Source: an uncultured Acidimicrobiales bacterium (GTDB lineage: Bacteria > Actinomycetota > Acidimicrobiia > Acidimicrobiales > Hopanoidiivorantaceae). Taken from it: a stretch of DNA of 64,000 nt. This document shows, piece by piece, positions 42,980-51,043 of this stretch (position 1 is the first letter of the stretch; the number at the start of each line of letters is the position of its first letter). The notes below the pieces were generated by a model. That model was not told where the DNA came from, searched no databases, and was given only the letters and a program-made list of their open reading frames with translations. Both the position numbers and the translations under genes were made by a program. The DNA lies in NCBI GenBank assembly GCA_958295755.1, contig OY282367.1:2174022-2238021 (forward strand). The letters run 5' to 3'.

Positions 42980-43258
42980 TCAGTGCAGCTGTGTGGCTGT
43001 GATGATACCTGCCAGGATGAACCCAAGACCGCCTAGCAGATACCAGTTGTTGGCTTCTCCGCCTGGCACGAAGCCTAAATAGTTGATGATGATCACAACT
43101 GCTCCCACGCCGAGGAAGCTGAAGAGCAAAATCGGCACCCAGATAGGGCTTTGTTTCTGGCTCTCAGGGATGGGCGCGGTATAGCGGCTACTTTCGGGTT
43201 GCGTGCCTTTGGCAGTTACCCGGCCCCCTTTGGGCTTTCGCTTTGGAGGTGTACTCAT
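42980..43258 (-). CDS. crgA: Cell division protein CrgA
   Basis: The 92-residue protein has a basic N-terminus, SRYTAPIPESQKQSPIWVPILLF and two helices (about 41-60 and 72-90) around INYLGFVPGGEANNWYLLGGLGFI. These are the CrgA hallmarks (SRYTxP, SPxWVP, NYxGxxPG, WYLxxGL). CrgA localises to the actinobacterial septum and interacts with FtsZ and penicillin-binding proteins. In mycobacteria crgA lies near trpG/pabA and pknB, as here. The ATG is leaderless, with TAGTCT ending 6 nt upstream. Confidence 0.9.
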   Translation of the reverse strand: MSTPPKRKPKGGRVTAKGTQPESSRYTAPIPESQKQSPIWVPILLFSFLGVGAVVIIINYLGFVPGGEANNWYLLGGLGFILAGIITATQLH

Positions 43259-43264
43259 ATTTTT

Positions 43265-43270
43265 AGACTA
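43265..43270 (-). promoter_or_regulatory. -10 box TAGTCT for crgA (leaderless)
   Basis: Minus-strand TAGTCT ends 6 nt before the crgA ATG at 43258, and no ribosome site is present. Confidence 0.5.
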
Positions 43271-43315
43271 GCGACTTTTAAGCATTTGGCTAGCGATTTT
43301 CTATCTGTTGTGCGA

Positions 43316-43321
43316 TACGCT
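43316..43321 (+). promoter_or_regulatory. -10 box TACGCT for pabA (leaderless)
   Basis: TACGCT ends 7 nt before the GTG at 43329, which supports that codon as the start. Confidence 0.4.
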
Positions 43322-43328
43322 GAAAGGC

Positions 43329-43901
43329 GTGAGACGCAGGGTGCTGGTGATTGACAACTTTGATTCGTTTGTGTATGTGCTGGTGCACTATCTAGGCACC
43401 TTGGGCGCGGAGCCTGTGGTGTATCGCAACAATAAGATCAGCCCAACCGACTATGAAAAAGCTCAACCAGATGCGGTGCTCATCAGCCCTGGCCCCGGCC
43501 GCCCCGAAGATGCTGGAGCTGCAAATGAAGTGGTGAAATATTTTGCGCCGCGCTGCCCTGTGCTTGGGATATGCCTCGGGCACCAGAGCATCGCTCAGGT
43601 ATTCGGTGGTGACATCGTGCGGGCAGGCAAAGTGTGTCACGGCAAGACTTCAAGCATCAGCCACGACGGAGCAGGGATTTTTGCCGGGCTAGACACACCG
43701 CTAGAAGCTACTCGCTATCACTCACTGATGGTGGATCCGGCTACATTGCCTGAAGAGTTAACCGTAACGGCAACTACTGAAGAAGGGGTGATCATGGGGA
43801 TCCGCCACAGAGAGTATCCCACTGAAGGTTTGCAGTTTCATCCAGAGTCGGTTTTAACTGAATCAGGTTATGGCCTGCTGGAGAATTTTCTAACTGCTTG
43901 A
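43329..43901 (+). CDS. pabA: Anthranilate/aminodeoxychorismate synthase glutamine amidotransferase
   Basis: About 190 residues from the GTG at 43329 (then RRRVLVIDNFDSFVY). It is a class I glutamine amidotransferase. The catalytic Cys is in LGICLGHQSI, the His-Glu pair is in LQFHPESVLT, and the oxyanion segment is LISPGPGRPEDAG. It supplies ammonia to a chorismate-using partner for folate (PabA) or tryptophan (TrpG); the two cannot be told apart here because no component I is nearby. A TTG at 43308 is possible but adds residues foreign to the family. Confidence 0.88.
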   Translation: MRRRVLVIDNFDSFVYVLVHYLGTLGAEPVVYRNNKISPTDYEKAQPDAVLISPGPGRPEDAGAANEVVKYFAPRCPVLGICLGHQSIAQVFGGDIVRAGKVCHGKTSSISHDGAGIFAGLDTPLEATRYHSLMVDPATLPEELTVTATTEEGVIMGIRHREYPTEGLQFHPESVLTESGYGLLENFLTA

Positions 43902-43925
43902 CGCGTGCTCGCCGTTACCCGAAAT

Positions 43926-45995
43926 CTAAGACTCCAAAGTTGGTCTTTGAGAGGTGGGTGGGTCTAGGGTGTCTTGAGCAGAGCCAACAGTTATGGTAAC
44001 AGTGGCAAAGACATCCAAACTCAGGCTGGTGTTGGGTGCTGGGTCTTGCGCTATGACCCTGCCGACATTTTCTGGCAGTAGCGCAGGTGTGTAGTTCACA
44101 GTTACTAGGAAGCCTTGATTTTCTAAATCTTCTCTGGCTTCAGCTTCGGTCAGGTCGATTACATATGGCACACTGCGGGTTGGGTCGTTGCCGGTGGAGA
44201 TGAATACTAAGACGCTACCTTCCCCTGATATGAGTTCAGTGCCTGCAGAAGGGTTGGTTTCAATGACTTGACTGGCTGGCACAACTTCGTGAGGTATTCG
44301 TCTTTCCTCATATCTGAGCCCCAACTCCGCGATCATAGCTTGTGCTTCTGAGCGCGTCAGCCCTACTAGATCGGGTAGTTGCACTCGCTGGCGACCAGTA
44401 GAAATTCTCAACAAAATCTGTGTGCCGGGCGGCCTTTGTTCTTCTGGAAGAGGTGACTGTGAGACAACTTGTCCTGCGGGCAGACTGCTATCGACCTGCT
44501 CAAGTAAGACATTAAATCCGTATTGCTCACTTTCTAAGAGCCTGCGAGCATCTTCCACATCCCACTCCACTACATTAGGCACTTGTAAAGCTTCAGCCCC
44601 CAAGCTGATGGTGAGGGTTATCTCGGTATTTTCAAACAATTTTGCGCCGGCTCGCGGATCTTGGCGTATAACTTGTCCAACAGGGACTTGAGCATTCTCT
44701 TCGTATTCAAGTTTCCATGTGAAGCCAAGCTCGTCAATGCGCTGCACCGCCACCTCTTCTACATCTCTCACCACCGAAATCAGCTCTATTCGAGGTGCTT
44801 CAGAGTTGTCGTCTGAATTGTTATCGGTTGAGAGGGTAATGAAAGTGATGATGCCTGCTAGCAACGCCAAGATGAGAGTAAATGATGCCCAAAAAAGCGC
44901 AGTGCGTCTTCGGTGGCGGGCCTCTATGATTTCGGTCTCGGTTATGCGGCGGCGCGGCGAATCTGAGGATCTAGCAGGTGCTCTTGGCGGTCGTGGCGGT
45001 GGACCGCCTCCCTGTTGATCTGCTCTGCGAGTAGGTCGATCTGCCTTGCGGGTGGGTCGATCTGCCTTGCGGGTTGGCTTCGCTTCTTGCCGTGCAGCTT
45101 CTTCTGCGCCAGACATCCCTGCCGCCGCTCTTTCGGTGGCTCCTCCAGATACTACCACAGGTTGTCCAGTGCGGATGCTTACTAAGTCGCGCCGCAGTGC
45201 CTCAGCTTCCTGATAGCGGTTTTCTGGTTGCTTCGCCAACAGCCTTGCCACGATATTTGAAAGAACTTGCGGAACAGCCCCATCTGTGACCTCATACAGA
45301 GACGGAGATGGCTCGTTCACATGTTGGTAGGCCACAGCTATCGGAGAGTCGCCGTAGTAAGGGGGTTTGCCTGCCAGCATTTCAAACAGCACCACGCCGA
45401 GGGAATAGATATCGGTGCGATAATCGGCAAAATCACCTTTGGCTTGCTCTGGCGAGAAGTAGGTAGCGGTGCCCATGACCGTGCCTGTTTGAGTGAGGTC
45501 GCTTATGCTACCTGTGACAGCTCTAGCGATGCCAAAATCTGTTACTTTCAGCCCTGAAGAAGGCGTAAACATGATGTTGCCCGGCTTCACATCACGATGG
45601 ATCACATTTTGCTTGTGGGCATCGGCTAGGGCTTCTGCCACATCTTCGCCAATTCGCAAGGCTGTGGGTATCGTCAGCGCGCCCTCTTGTTTGAGCACAT
45701 TTGAGAGTGTCTGGCCTTCTATGTATTCCATGACGATGAAATATGTGCCGCTGTCTTGTCCTGAGTCATACACCCTCACGATGCGGGGATGGTTGAGTCT
45801 TGCCGCAGACAAAGCTTCTCGTCTGAAACGTTCTACAAAAGACGGATTATCGGCGAGACCAGCAAAAAGCACCTTTACGGCTACGGGACGATCAAGGCGA
45901 ATGTCTCGTGCCAAATAGACCGTAGACATACCGCCTCTGGCGATGAACCGAACGAACTCGTAGCGTCCAGCGAGAAGTTGCGGATCTTCAGCCAT
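43926..45995 (-). CDS. pknB: PknB-type Ser/Thr protein kinase with four PASTA domains
   Basis: The 689-residue membrane kinase has its domain at about 10-275, with RGGMSTVYLARD (P-loop), AVKVLF (Lys), VIHRDVKPGNIMF (catalytic loop) and DFGIAR. A juxtamembrane linker rich in Lys/Arg/Pro holds a 7-residue PTRKADR repeat. One helix lies near 365-390. Four extracytoplasmic PASTA repeats fill the C-terminal ~290 residues and likely sense peptidoglycan fragments. It overlaps the phosphatase gene upstream by 8 nt. The rodA, pbpA and FHA genes that accompany pknB in mycobacteria are absent here. Confidence 0.95.
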   Translation of the reverse strand: MAEDPQLLAGRYEFVRFIARGGMSTVYLARDIRLDRPVAVKVLFAGLADNPSFVERFRREALSAARLNHPRIVRVYDSGQDSGTYFIVMEYIEGQTLSNVLKQEGALTIPTALRIGEDVAEALADAHKQNVIHRDVKPGNIMFTPSSGLKVTDFGIARAVTGSISDLTQTGTVMGTATYFSPEQAKGDFADYRTDIYSLGVVLFEMLAGKPPYYGDSPIAVAYQHVNEPSPSLYEVTDGAVPQVLSNIVARLLAKQPENRYQEAEALRRDLVSIRTGQPVVVSGGATERAAAGMSGAEEAARQEAKPTRKADRPTRKADRPTRRADQQGGGPPPRPPRAPARSSDSPRRRITETEIIEARHRRRTALFWASFTLILALLAGIITFITLSTDNNSDDNSEAPRIELISVVRDVEEVAVQRIDELGFTWKLEYEENAQVPVGQVIRQDPRAGAKLFENTEITLTISLGAEALQVPNVVEWDVEDARRLLESEQYGFNVLLEQVDSSLPAGQVVSQSPLPEEQRPPGTQILLRISTGRQRVQLPDLVGLTRSEAQAMIAELGLRYEERRIPHEVVPASQVIETNPSAGTELISGEGSVLVFISTGNDPTRSVPYVIDLTEAEAREDLENQGFLVTVNYTPALLPENVGRVIAQDPAPNTSLSLDVFATVTITVGSAQDTLDPPTSQRPTLES
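45018..45079 (-). repeat. 21-bp repeat in pknB linker (PTRKADR)
   Basis: Three diverged 21-bp copies encode PTRKADR, PTRKADR and PTRRADQ in the juxtamembrane linker. Confidence 0.8.
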
Positions 45996-46839
45996 ACTGT
46001 TTCTTAGAACTCTTCGGGCTGCGGGCTGTCATAACATCTACCACTACGGTTGTGGTGTCGTCTCGTCCGTCCTTTTTGCATGACTCTTTCACTAAGGCGT
46101 CGGCGGTGGCTTGGGCATTTTTGTGCTTCGCTAGGAGGCGGACGATGCCTCGGCTATCTATGCCTTCCACGAGACCGTCGCTACAGAGCATAAATCTGTC
46201 GCCTGCCTGGATGGGCATCTCCCACATATCTACCCCTCGCTCGCTTAGGAAACCTCCCAAAGCTTGAGTGAGCTTGTGGCGAGATTCGTGCTGCATTGCT
46301 TGCTGCTCAGTCATTCTGCCTTCGTGAATGAGCTCTTGTGCCACGGTGTGGTCTTCGGTGATCTGGCGCAGCTTGTTGCCTGAGAAGCGATACAGGCGAG
46401 AGTCGCCCACATTGGCGATGGAGAAGTATGGGGCACCGTGGTTTCTGTCCCCGTCTTCGCTTTGGTGTATTTGCATGGCGCAAAGAGTGGTAGCCATACC
46501 CGTGAGGTGCAGGTCGTGAGTGGCTCGCTCTAAGATGGCGTGGTCTATCTCACGGAAGGTTTGGTAAAGCGAGCGTGTGCCGGGTTTGAGTGAGCGGATG
46601 TGATCTGGGAGTAGCAAATCGTCCAACCAGCCCGACATAGGCAGCGTATTTTGCCGAGCCGCTCGGTGGAGAATGCGAACAGCCAGCTGAGAAGCTATCT
46701 CGCCACCGTTGTAGCCACCCAGCCCGTCAGCCACTGCAAACAAGGTTTCACCCACCACAAAGGAGTCTTCATTGCCATCTGACCGCCACCCTGAGGTAGT
46801 AGCAGCCCCCCACCGAAGCGCAACAGGTAGAGCAGTCAT
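45988..46839 (-). CDS. PP2C-family Ser/Thr protein phosphatase
   Basis: The 283-residue protein is a single PP2C domain with GWRSDGNEDSF (metal Asp), VADGLGGYNGGEIAS, IANVGDSRLYRF, ITEDHTVAQEL, LCSDGLVEGID and the last metal motif GRDDTTTVVV. Unlike mycobacterial PstP it lacks a membrane helix and should be cytoplasmic. It heads the two-gene unit with pknB (8-nt overlap) and most likely reverses its phosphorylations. Confidence 0.93.
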   Translation of the reverse strand: MTALPVALRWGAATTSGWRSDGNEDSFVVGETLFAVADGLGGYNGGEIASQLAVRILHRAARQNTLPMSGWLDDLLLPDHIRSLKPGTRSLYQTFREIDHAILERATHDLHLTGMATTLCAMQIHQSEDGDRNHGAPYFSIANVGDSRLYRFSGNKLRQITEDHTVAQELIHEGRMTEQQAMQHESRHKLTQALGGFLSERGVDMWEMPIQAGDRFMLCSDGLVEGIDSRGIVRLLAKHKNAQATADALVKESCKKDGRDDTTTVVVDVMTARSPKSSKKQYG

Positions 46840-46867
46840 GTTAAGGCTGTCATATTAGGGCTTTCAT

Positions 46868-46902
46868 ATTAAGCTGGAATAAGATTAATTAAGCTGGAAT
46901 AA
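46868..46902. repeat. attaagctggaataa duplicated before tRNA-Leu
   Basis: Exact 15-bp copies at 46868-46882 and 46888-46902 (period 20), just upstream of the tRNA and downstream of the divergent phosphatase start. Confidence 0.8.
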
Positions 46903-46908
46903 AGCCAG

Positions 46909-46996
<88 letters not shown>

Positions 46997-47003
46997 TTTC
47001 AGC

Positions 47004-47717
47004 TTACCCGCCGAACATTGAGAGCCATTGTTGTGGAGTTCGGGGAGCAAAGACGAAATTGTGCTGACGGGTGTGGCCTAGAGAAGCCGAAGGTGAGGCA
47101 GAGTAGAAATGGCCGGGGAAGAGTATGGCGTGGTCGGGCACATGGGCTAGACGGGTAGTGAGGCTTTCATACATTGCTTCAGGATCGCTACCAGGGAGGT
47201 CGGTGCGCCCGCAGCCTTCCAGGAACAAAGTATCGCCTGCTAAGAGACAATCGTCAACTAGGAAGCATTGGCTACCGGGTGTGTGGCCTGGTGTGTGGAT
47301 CAACTCTATGTCTATGCTGCCTATTGAGATGGTGTCGCCGCTGGAGCATTCTTTCATGTGCGAGCGGGAGACATCAGTGGTCTGAGCCACCAAATCGGCT
47401 TCGTCTCTTTGCACGATGATCGGCACTTGCGCGAGGTCGAGTAGCTCTTTGATGCCTACGATCGACCAGCCCATCATGTTGCCGCCTACATGATCTGGGT
47501 GATAGTGGGTGGCTAGGACGCCGGTGAGTTTCATCGCGTCTTCTTCCAAAATGTTGAGAATACCTTGCGGATCATATGCTGGGTCGATAACCATGGCTTC
47601 GCCGGTCTCGCGGTCGCCCACCAAATAGACGAAGTTGACCATTTGACGAGCCATCTGGTCGTCCTGGGCGAAGTCCCTGCCTGAGAGCAGCTGGCGAAAA
47701 TAGAGACGGTCATTCAT
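47004..47717 (-). CDS. MBL-fold hydrolase, glyoxalase II / persulfide dioxygenase-like
   Basis: The 237-residue protein has ATHYHPDHVGG near residue 90, a HTPGHTPGSQCFLV His near 165, LLAGDTLFLEGCGRTDLPGSD near 178 and LFPGHFYSASP near 218. The GCGRTDLPGSD segment is typical of the persulfide dioxygenase/glyoxalase II group, suggesting a glutathione-like or persulfide thioester substrate; the exact reaction is uncertain. Two ATG codons overlap at the start; the one at 47717 is in frame. It is followed convergently by tRNA-Leu. Confidence 0.88.
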   Translation of the reverse strand: MNDRLYFRQLLSGRDFAQDDQMARQMVNFVYLVGDRETGEAMVIDPAYDPQGILNILEEDAMKLTGVLATHYHPDHVGGNMMGWSIVGIKELLDLAQVPIIVQRDEADLVAQTTDVSRSHMKECSSGDTISIGSIDIELIHTPGHTPGSQCFLVDDCLLAGDTLFLEGCGRTDLPGSDPEAMYESLTTRLAHVPDHAILFPGHFYSASPSASLGHTRQHNFVFAPRTPQQWLSMFGG

Positions 47718-47721
47718 GGAA

Positions 47722-47763
47722 TCAGTCTTAGGGAGTCAGCTTTAGGGAATCAGCTTTAGGCGG
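47722..47763. repeat. 14-bp repeat tcagctttagggaa-type, three copies
   Basis: Units start at 47722, 47736 and 47750, between the MBL gene start and the larC 3' end. The last copy contains the larC stop codon. Confidence 0.85.
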
Positions 47764-49003
47764 TATGATCTGGCTGCCATGTGGGTGGGTCGCCGGACCC
47801 AGGCAAGTTTCCATCAGGTGAATCGCCACCGAACGATCTTTTTCTCCACGCGGCTTCTGCTAAAGAAATCACCTCACGCACAGGTCGGCCTGTGGTGCGG
47901 GCCACATTTGCGGCGTCTTCCAACTCTACTTTTGTGCGCCCTGCCGATACTTTTACTCGCACAGGCTGTCCGTCAATCTCCACGAATTCTTCCACTCGAG
48001 CTTGCGGCCAACGTTCTAGCTGTTGAGATCTCACGCCCAAAGTGCCTGTCTCATCAATCATGGTATGCATCACTTGCTTGGCCAGGGCGATGTCTGCCAA
48101 AGCACTCACTTTGTGGGCCGGGCGACCTTTCTTCATGTGGATGGGGGTGAGCCAAGCATCATGTGCTCCAGATTCCAAGAGGGCATCGATGGCGTGTGCG
48201 AGCGTTTCGCCGGTGGCATCATCTATGTTGGTCTCTAGTAGCATTACGGGTTGGCCCGGATCTGGTGGGGAAGTGGTCTGTCCGAGCACAACTTGGGTGA
48301 GATTTGGACGGTCTTCCAGCTCGCGAGTGCCTGCTCCGAAACCGCTGGCTTGGATTTTCATAGCAGGTAGCGGGCCGAAGTCGGTGGCGAGGGTGGCGAT
48401 GAGGGCTGCGCCGGTGGGTGTGGTCATCTCAGCTGCGATATCCAAGCCGAAAGTAGGCACTCCTTGGAGTATCTCGGTAACGGCAGGTGGCGGATTGGGG
48501 ATAAGCCCATGTGCGCTGCGTATCATTCCCATACCTTGCGCCACTGGGCTAGAGAGCACCTCGCCCACGCCGAGCACCTCCAGCGCACTGTTGGTGCCGA
48601 CAATATCAACGATGGCATCAAGACTGCCGACTTCGTGAAGATGCACCTGCGAAGGAGGTTTATTATGTAGCCTGCCTTCGACTTGGGCTATCAGATTGAA
48701 TGCCGCTAGAGATCGTTGCCGCACTCTTTCGGGGAGGCGGGCTTCTTCTAGCAGTCCTGTGATGTGACGGACAGTGCGGACGACCGTCGTCTCTTCTGCC
48801 AAAACCGAGGCTTTAGTTGCTGCTATGCCACATCTCATTGTCGTGTGAGCTTCCAAGCTCCAGCCGTCAATGGGGATGCGTTCACACATAGCGCGGACTT
48901 CATCTATGTCGGCTCCTGCGTCTATGAGCGCGCCGAGGGCCATGTCGCCGGCGATGCCCGAAAAGCAGTGGAACCAGACAACTTGAGAAGCTTTGGAGGT
49001 CAT
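47756..49003 (-). CDS. larC: Nickel insertion protein LarC, pincer cofactor synthesis
   Basis: The 415-residue protein starts with VVWFHCFSGIAGDMALGALIDAGAD, the LarC (DUF111) signature, and continues with VHLHEVGSLDAIVDIVG, RSAHGLIPNPPPAVTEIL and LLETNIDDATGE. LarC inserts nickel into the pyridinium dithiocarboxylate cofactor of lactate racemase-type enzymes in a CTP-dependent step. In Lactobacillus it is made through a frameshift between two frames; here it is one continuous frame. It overlaps larB by 4 nt. The C-terminal ~25 residues are disordered, rich in Gly/Pro/Asp. Confidence 0.95.
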   Translation of the reverse strand: MTSKASQVVWFHCFSGIAGDMALGALIDAGADIDEVRAMCERIPIDGWSLEAHTTMRCGIAATKASVLAEETTVVRTVRHITGLLEEARLPERVRQRSLAAFNLIAQVEGRLHNKPPSQVHLHEVGSLDAIVDIVGTNSALEVLGVGEVLSSPVAQGMGMIRSAHGLIPNPPPAVTEILQGVPTFGLDIAAEMTTPTGAALIATLATDFGPLPAMKIQASGFGAGTRELEDRPNLTQVVLGQTTSPPDPGQPVMLLETNIDDATGETLAHAIDALLESGAHDAWLTPIHMKKGRPAHKVSALADIALAKQVMHTMIDETGTLGVRSQQLERWPQARVEEFVEIDGQPVRVKVSAGRTKVELEDAANVARTTGRPVREVISLAEAAWRKRSFGGDSPDGNLPGSGDPPTWQPDHTA

Positions 49004-49920
49004 GTGGCTGAGATGGAGAGAGATGGGGGACGCATAGAGTTACTCCTGGGCGGGCTATCAGCGGGCGGGCTATTAGCGGGCGAGAGCTTTGTCTGTATTA
49101 AGCGAAGCACAGCACAGGCGGCACCGAAGCCGTTATCTATGCCAACTACAACTATGCCGGGAGCACATGAAGAGAGCATAGCCAGCAGAGCTGTCACACC
49201 TTCCAACGAAGACCCATACCCCACGCTAGAGGGCACAGCTATGACTGGAGCAGGAGTTAGCCCGCCGATCACGCTGGCCAAAGCACCCTCCATGCCTGCC
49301 ACCACAACAACGGCTGAGGCGTTGTAAAACTTGTCGGCCACGCCCAGGGTGCGGTGGATGCCTGCTACGCCAATATCACAGATAATGTCGGCACCGATGC
49401 CATAAGCTTCTAGGACTGCTTGGCATTCCCTGGCAGGCGGCAAATCGCCCGTGCCGGCTGTAGCGATGATGATTTTTTGGGCGTGGCTGGGATTTTCGGG
49501 TTGGCTGTTTTGGCCGGAGCTAGTGGTGGTGCCTGCAGTGGTGGCGTCGATATTCTGCAAGACGATTTGTTCAGAGACCGGCACATCGGACAGTGCCGGC
49601 AGAGGGTTCCAAAAAATGAGCCGTTCGCGGACCTCACCGCCAGGGCACGCTTCCAGTGCTGCTGCGGTTTGGAATTCGTCAGGACGGCTCAGCAGTACAG
49701 GGCCGGGTGATCCGTCTGTTACCAGAGTTGACACGATCTCGGCGCACTGCTGTGGCGTCTTACCTGGGGCATAAACAGCTTCAGCGATACCTATGCGCTC
49801 TTTGCGGTGCCTATCAAGTTGGGCAAACTCGCTAAGTTGGGCAAACTCAGCAAGTTGGGTGAACTCACTAAGTTGGGTGAACTCGCCGAGCCCGTTGGTA
49901 GCTTGTGAATCTTTTTTCAC
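49000..49920 (-). CDS. larB: Pyridinium biscarboxylic acid synthase LarB with repeat N-terminus
   Basis: The 306-residue protein has the LarB entry motif LDRHRKERIGIAEAVYAPGKTPQQ. Its C-terminal PurE-like core has IIIATAGTGDLPPARE, GVAGIHRTL, VVVAGMEGALASVIGGL, PSSVGYGSS and GIDNGFGAA. LarB carboxylates and hydrolyses nicotinate adenine dinucleotide in the first step of the nickel-pincer cofactor. Before the motif lies a 24-residue EFTQLS-type repeat encoded by four 18-bp copies. A Thr/Ser/Gln-rich stretch interrupts the middle (~130-150). The start is GTG with no clear ribosome site. larC follows with a 4-nt overlap. Confidence 0.95.
   Translation of the reverse strand: MKKDSQATNGLGEFTQLSEFTQLAEFAQLSEFAQLDRHRKERIGIAEAVYAPGKTPQQCAEIVSTLVTDGSPGPVLLSRPDEFQTAAALEACPGGEVRERLIFWNPLPALSDVPVSEQIVLQNIDATTAGTTTSSGQNSQPENPSHAQKIIIATAGTGDLPPARECQAVLEAYGIGADIICDIGVAGIHRTLGVADKFYNASAVVVVAGMEGALASVIGGLTPAPVIAVPSSVGYGSSLEGVTALLAMLSSCAPGIVVVGIDNGFGAACAVLRLIQTKLSPANSPPADSPPRSNSMRPPSLSISAT
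49816..49887 (-). repeat. 18-bp tandem repeat, four copies, in larB
   Basis: Units at 49816, 49834, 49852 and 49870 (aagttgggcaaactcgct type) encode EFTQLS/EFAQLD near the LarB N-terminus. Confidence 0.95.
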
Positions 49921-49958
49921 TCTTTAATAATGCCTGCTTAGTGCAGCATTGCGAAAGA

Positions 49959-49964
49959 TAGACT
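49959..49964 (+). promoter_or_regulatory. -10 box TAGACT for pheA (leaderless)
   Basis: TAGACT ends 7 nt before the ATG at 49972 and no ribosome site is seen. Confidence 0.45.
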
Positions 49965-49971
49965 TCGCAAC

Positions 49972-50853
49972 ATGGCTGAAACAGGAGTAAATCGGACAAC
50001 AGATGTGGATACGGCAGAGATCACCGAAGTGTCATACCTTGGCCCGTCTGGTACATTCACCGAGCAAGCCCTGCTGACACAGAGTGATTTAGCTTCAGCT
50101 AGGCATCGCAAAATGTTTTCCATCACCGATGCTTTGATGTGCGCGGAGAGAGGGGAGACGCCGATGTCCTTTGCGGCGATTGAAAACTCCATAGAAGGCT
50201 CGGTGAACGCCACTTTGGATGTGCTGGCGTTTGAGTCGGATTTGCTTATCCAGCGTGAGGTAGTTATTCCCATAGAGCTTCACTTATTGGGGCTGGCGGG
50301 TGCTGAAGTAGATGGCATCAAGGAAGTGTTGTCGTATCCTAATGCGTTTGGACAATGCCGAGAGTTTCTGCATGAGCATTTCCCGCAGGTGAAACAAACC
50401 ACAGCCAACTCAACTGCCGAAGCTGCCGAATCGGTTGCCTCCCTAGGCGATGCCACTCGTGCTGCCATCGGCACAAGGCTCGCAGGCGACATTCATGGTC
50501 TGTCGGTGTTGTGGGAGCAAGTGGAAGACCATCACGGCAACCAGACTCGCTTTGTCGCCGTTGCGAAAGGTCGCGTGCCTGCTCCGTCTGGCAACGACAA
50601 GACCTCTGTGGTGATCTTTCAACGTGAGAACAAGCCCGGTTCGTTGCTGGGTATCCTCCAAGAGTTCGCCGATCAGTCTATCGATCTCACGAAGTTGCAA
50701 TCTCGCCCCACCAAAAAGGCTCTAGGCCAATACTGCTTCATAATTGATTTTCTAGGCCATGTCGATGAACCACATGTAGCTCAATGTCTGGAAGCCATCA
50801 GTACTCAGCACGCCGACATTAAATTCCTAGGGTCGTATCCTGTGGCTGGGTAG
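49972..50853 (+). CDS. pheA: Prephenate dehydratase
   Basis: The 293-residue enzyme makes phenylpyruvate from prephenate for phenylalanine. The catalytic domain has VSYLGPSGTFTEQALL near residue 22, FAAIENSIEGSVNATLD near 67 and the substrate-binding Thr-Arg-Phe in NQTRFVAV near 190. A C-terminal ACT domain (about 210-290, with the ESRP-like element here LQSRPTKKALGQYCFIIDF) binds Phe for feedback control. It is a free-standing dehydratase without a chorismate mutase. The start has a leaderless-type -10 box. Confidence 0.95.
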   Translation: MAETGVNRTTDVDTAEITEVSYLGPSGTFTEQALLTQSDLASARHRKMFSITDALMCAERGETPMSFAAIENSIEGSVNATLDVLAFESDLLIQREVVIPIELHLLGLAGAEVDGIKEVLSYPNAFGQCREFLHEHFPQVKQTTANSTAEAAESVASLGDATRAAIGTRLAGDIHGLSVLWEQVEDHHGNQTRFVAVAKGRVPAPSGNDKTSVVIFQRENKPGSLLGILQEFADQSIDLTKLQSRPTKKALGQYCFIIDFLGHVDEPHVAQCLEAISTQHADIKFLGSYPVAG

Positions 50854-50872
50854 TTCAGCAGCGGTCTTGGTA

Positions 50873-50905
50873 GCCTGAAATCCTGCAGGTGCCTGAATCC
50901 TGCAG
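50873..50905. repeat. gcctgaa-atcctgcag duplicated after pheA
   Basis: gcctgaaatcctgcag (50873-50888) and gcctgaatcctgcag (50891-50905), period 18, between pheA and tRNA-Ser. A 9-bp duplication gactgttag follows the tRNA at 51012-51029. Confidence 0.75.
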
Positions 50906-50911
50906 TCGCAA

Positions 50912-51000
50912 GGAGGGATGGCAGAGCGGACGAATGCGACGGTCTTGAAAACCGTTAGGCCCTTTACGGGGTCTCGTGGGTTCAAATCCCACTCCCTCCG
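50912..51000 (+). tRNA. tRNA-Ser (TGA anticodon)
   Basis: Acceptor GGAGGGA pairs with TCCCTCC, with a long variable arm. The loop CTTGAAA has TGA at 50946-50948 and the T-loop is TTCAAAT. The discriminator base is G, and CCA is not encoded. Confidence 0.97.
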
Positions 51001-51043
51001 CAGACCATTAAGACTGTTAGGACTGTTAGGCGACTTGAGACTA

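Noticed and set aside
47756-49003. Programmed frameshift in larC
   Set aside because: The Lactobacillus gene needs one, but here a single frame covers the whole protein.
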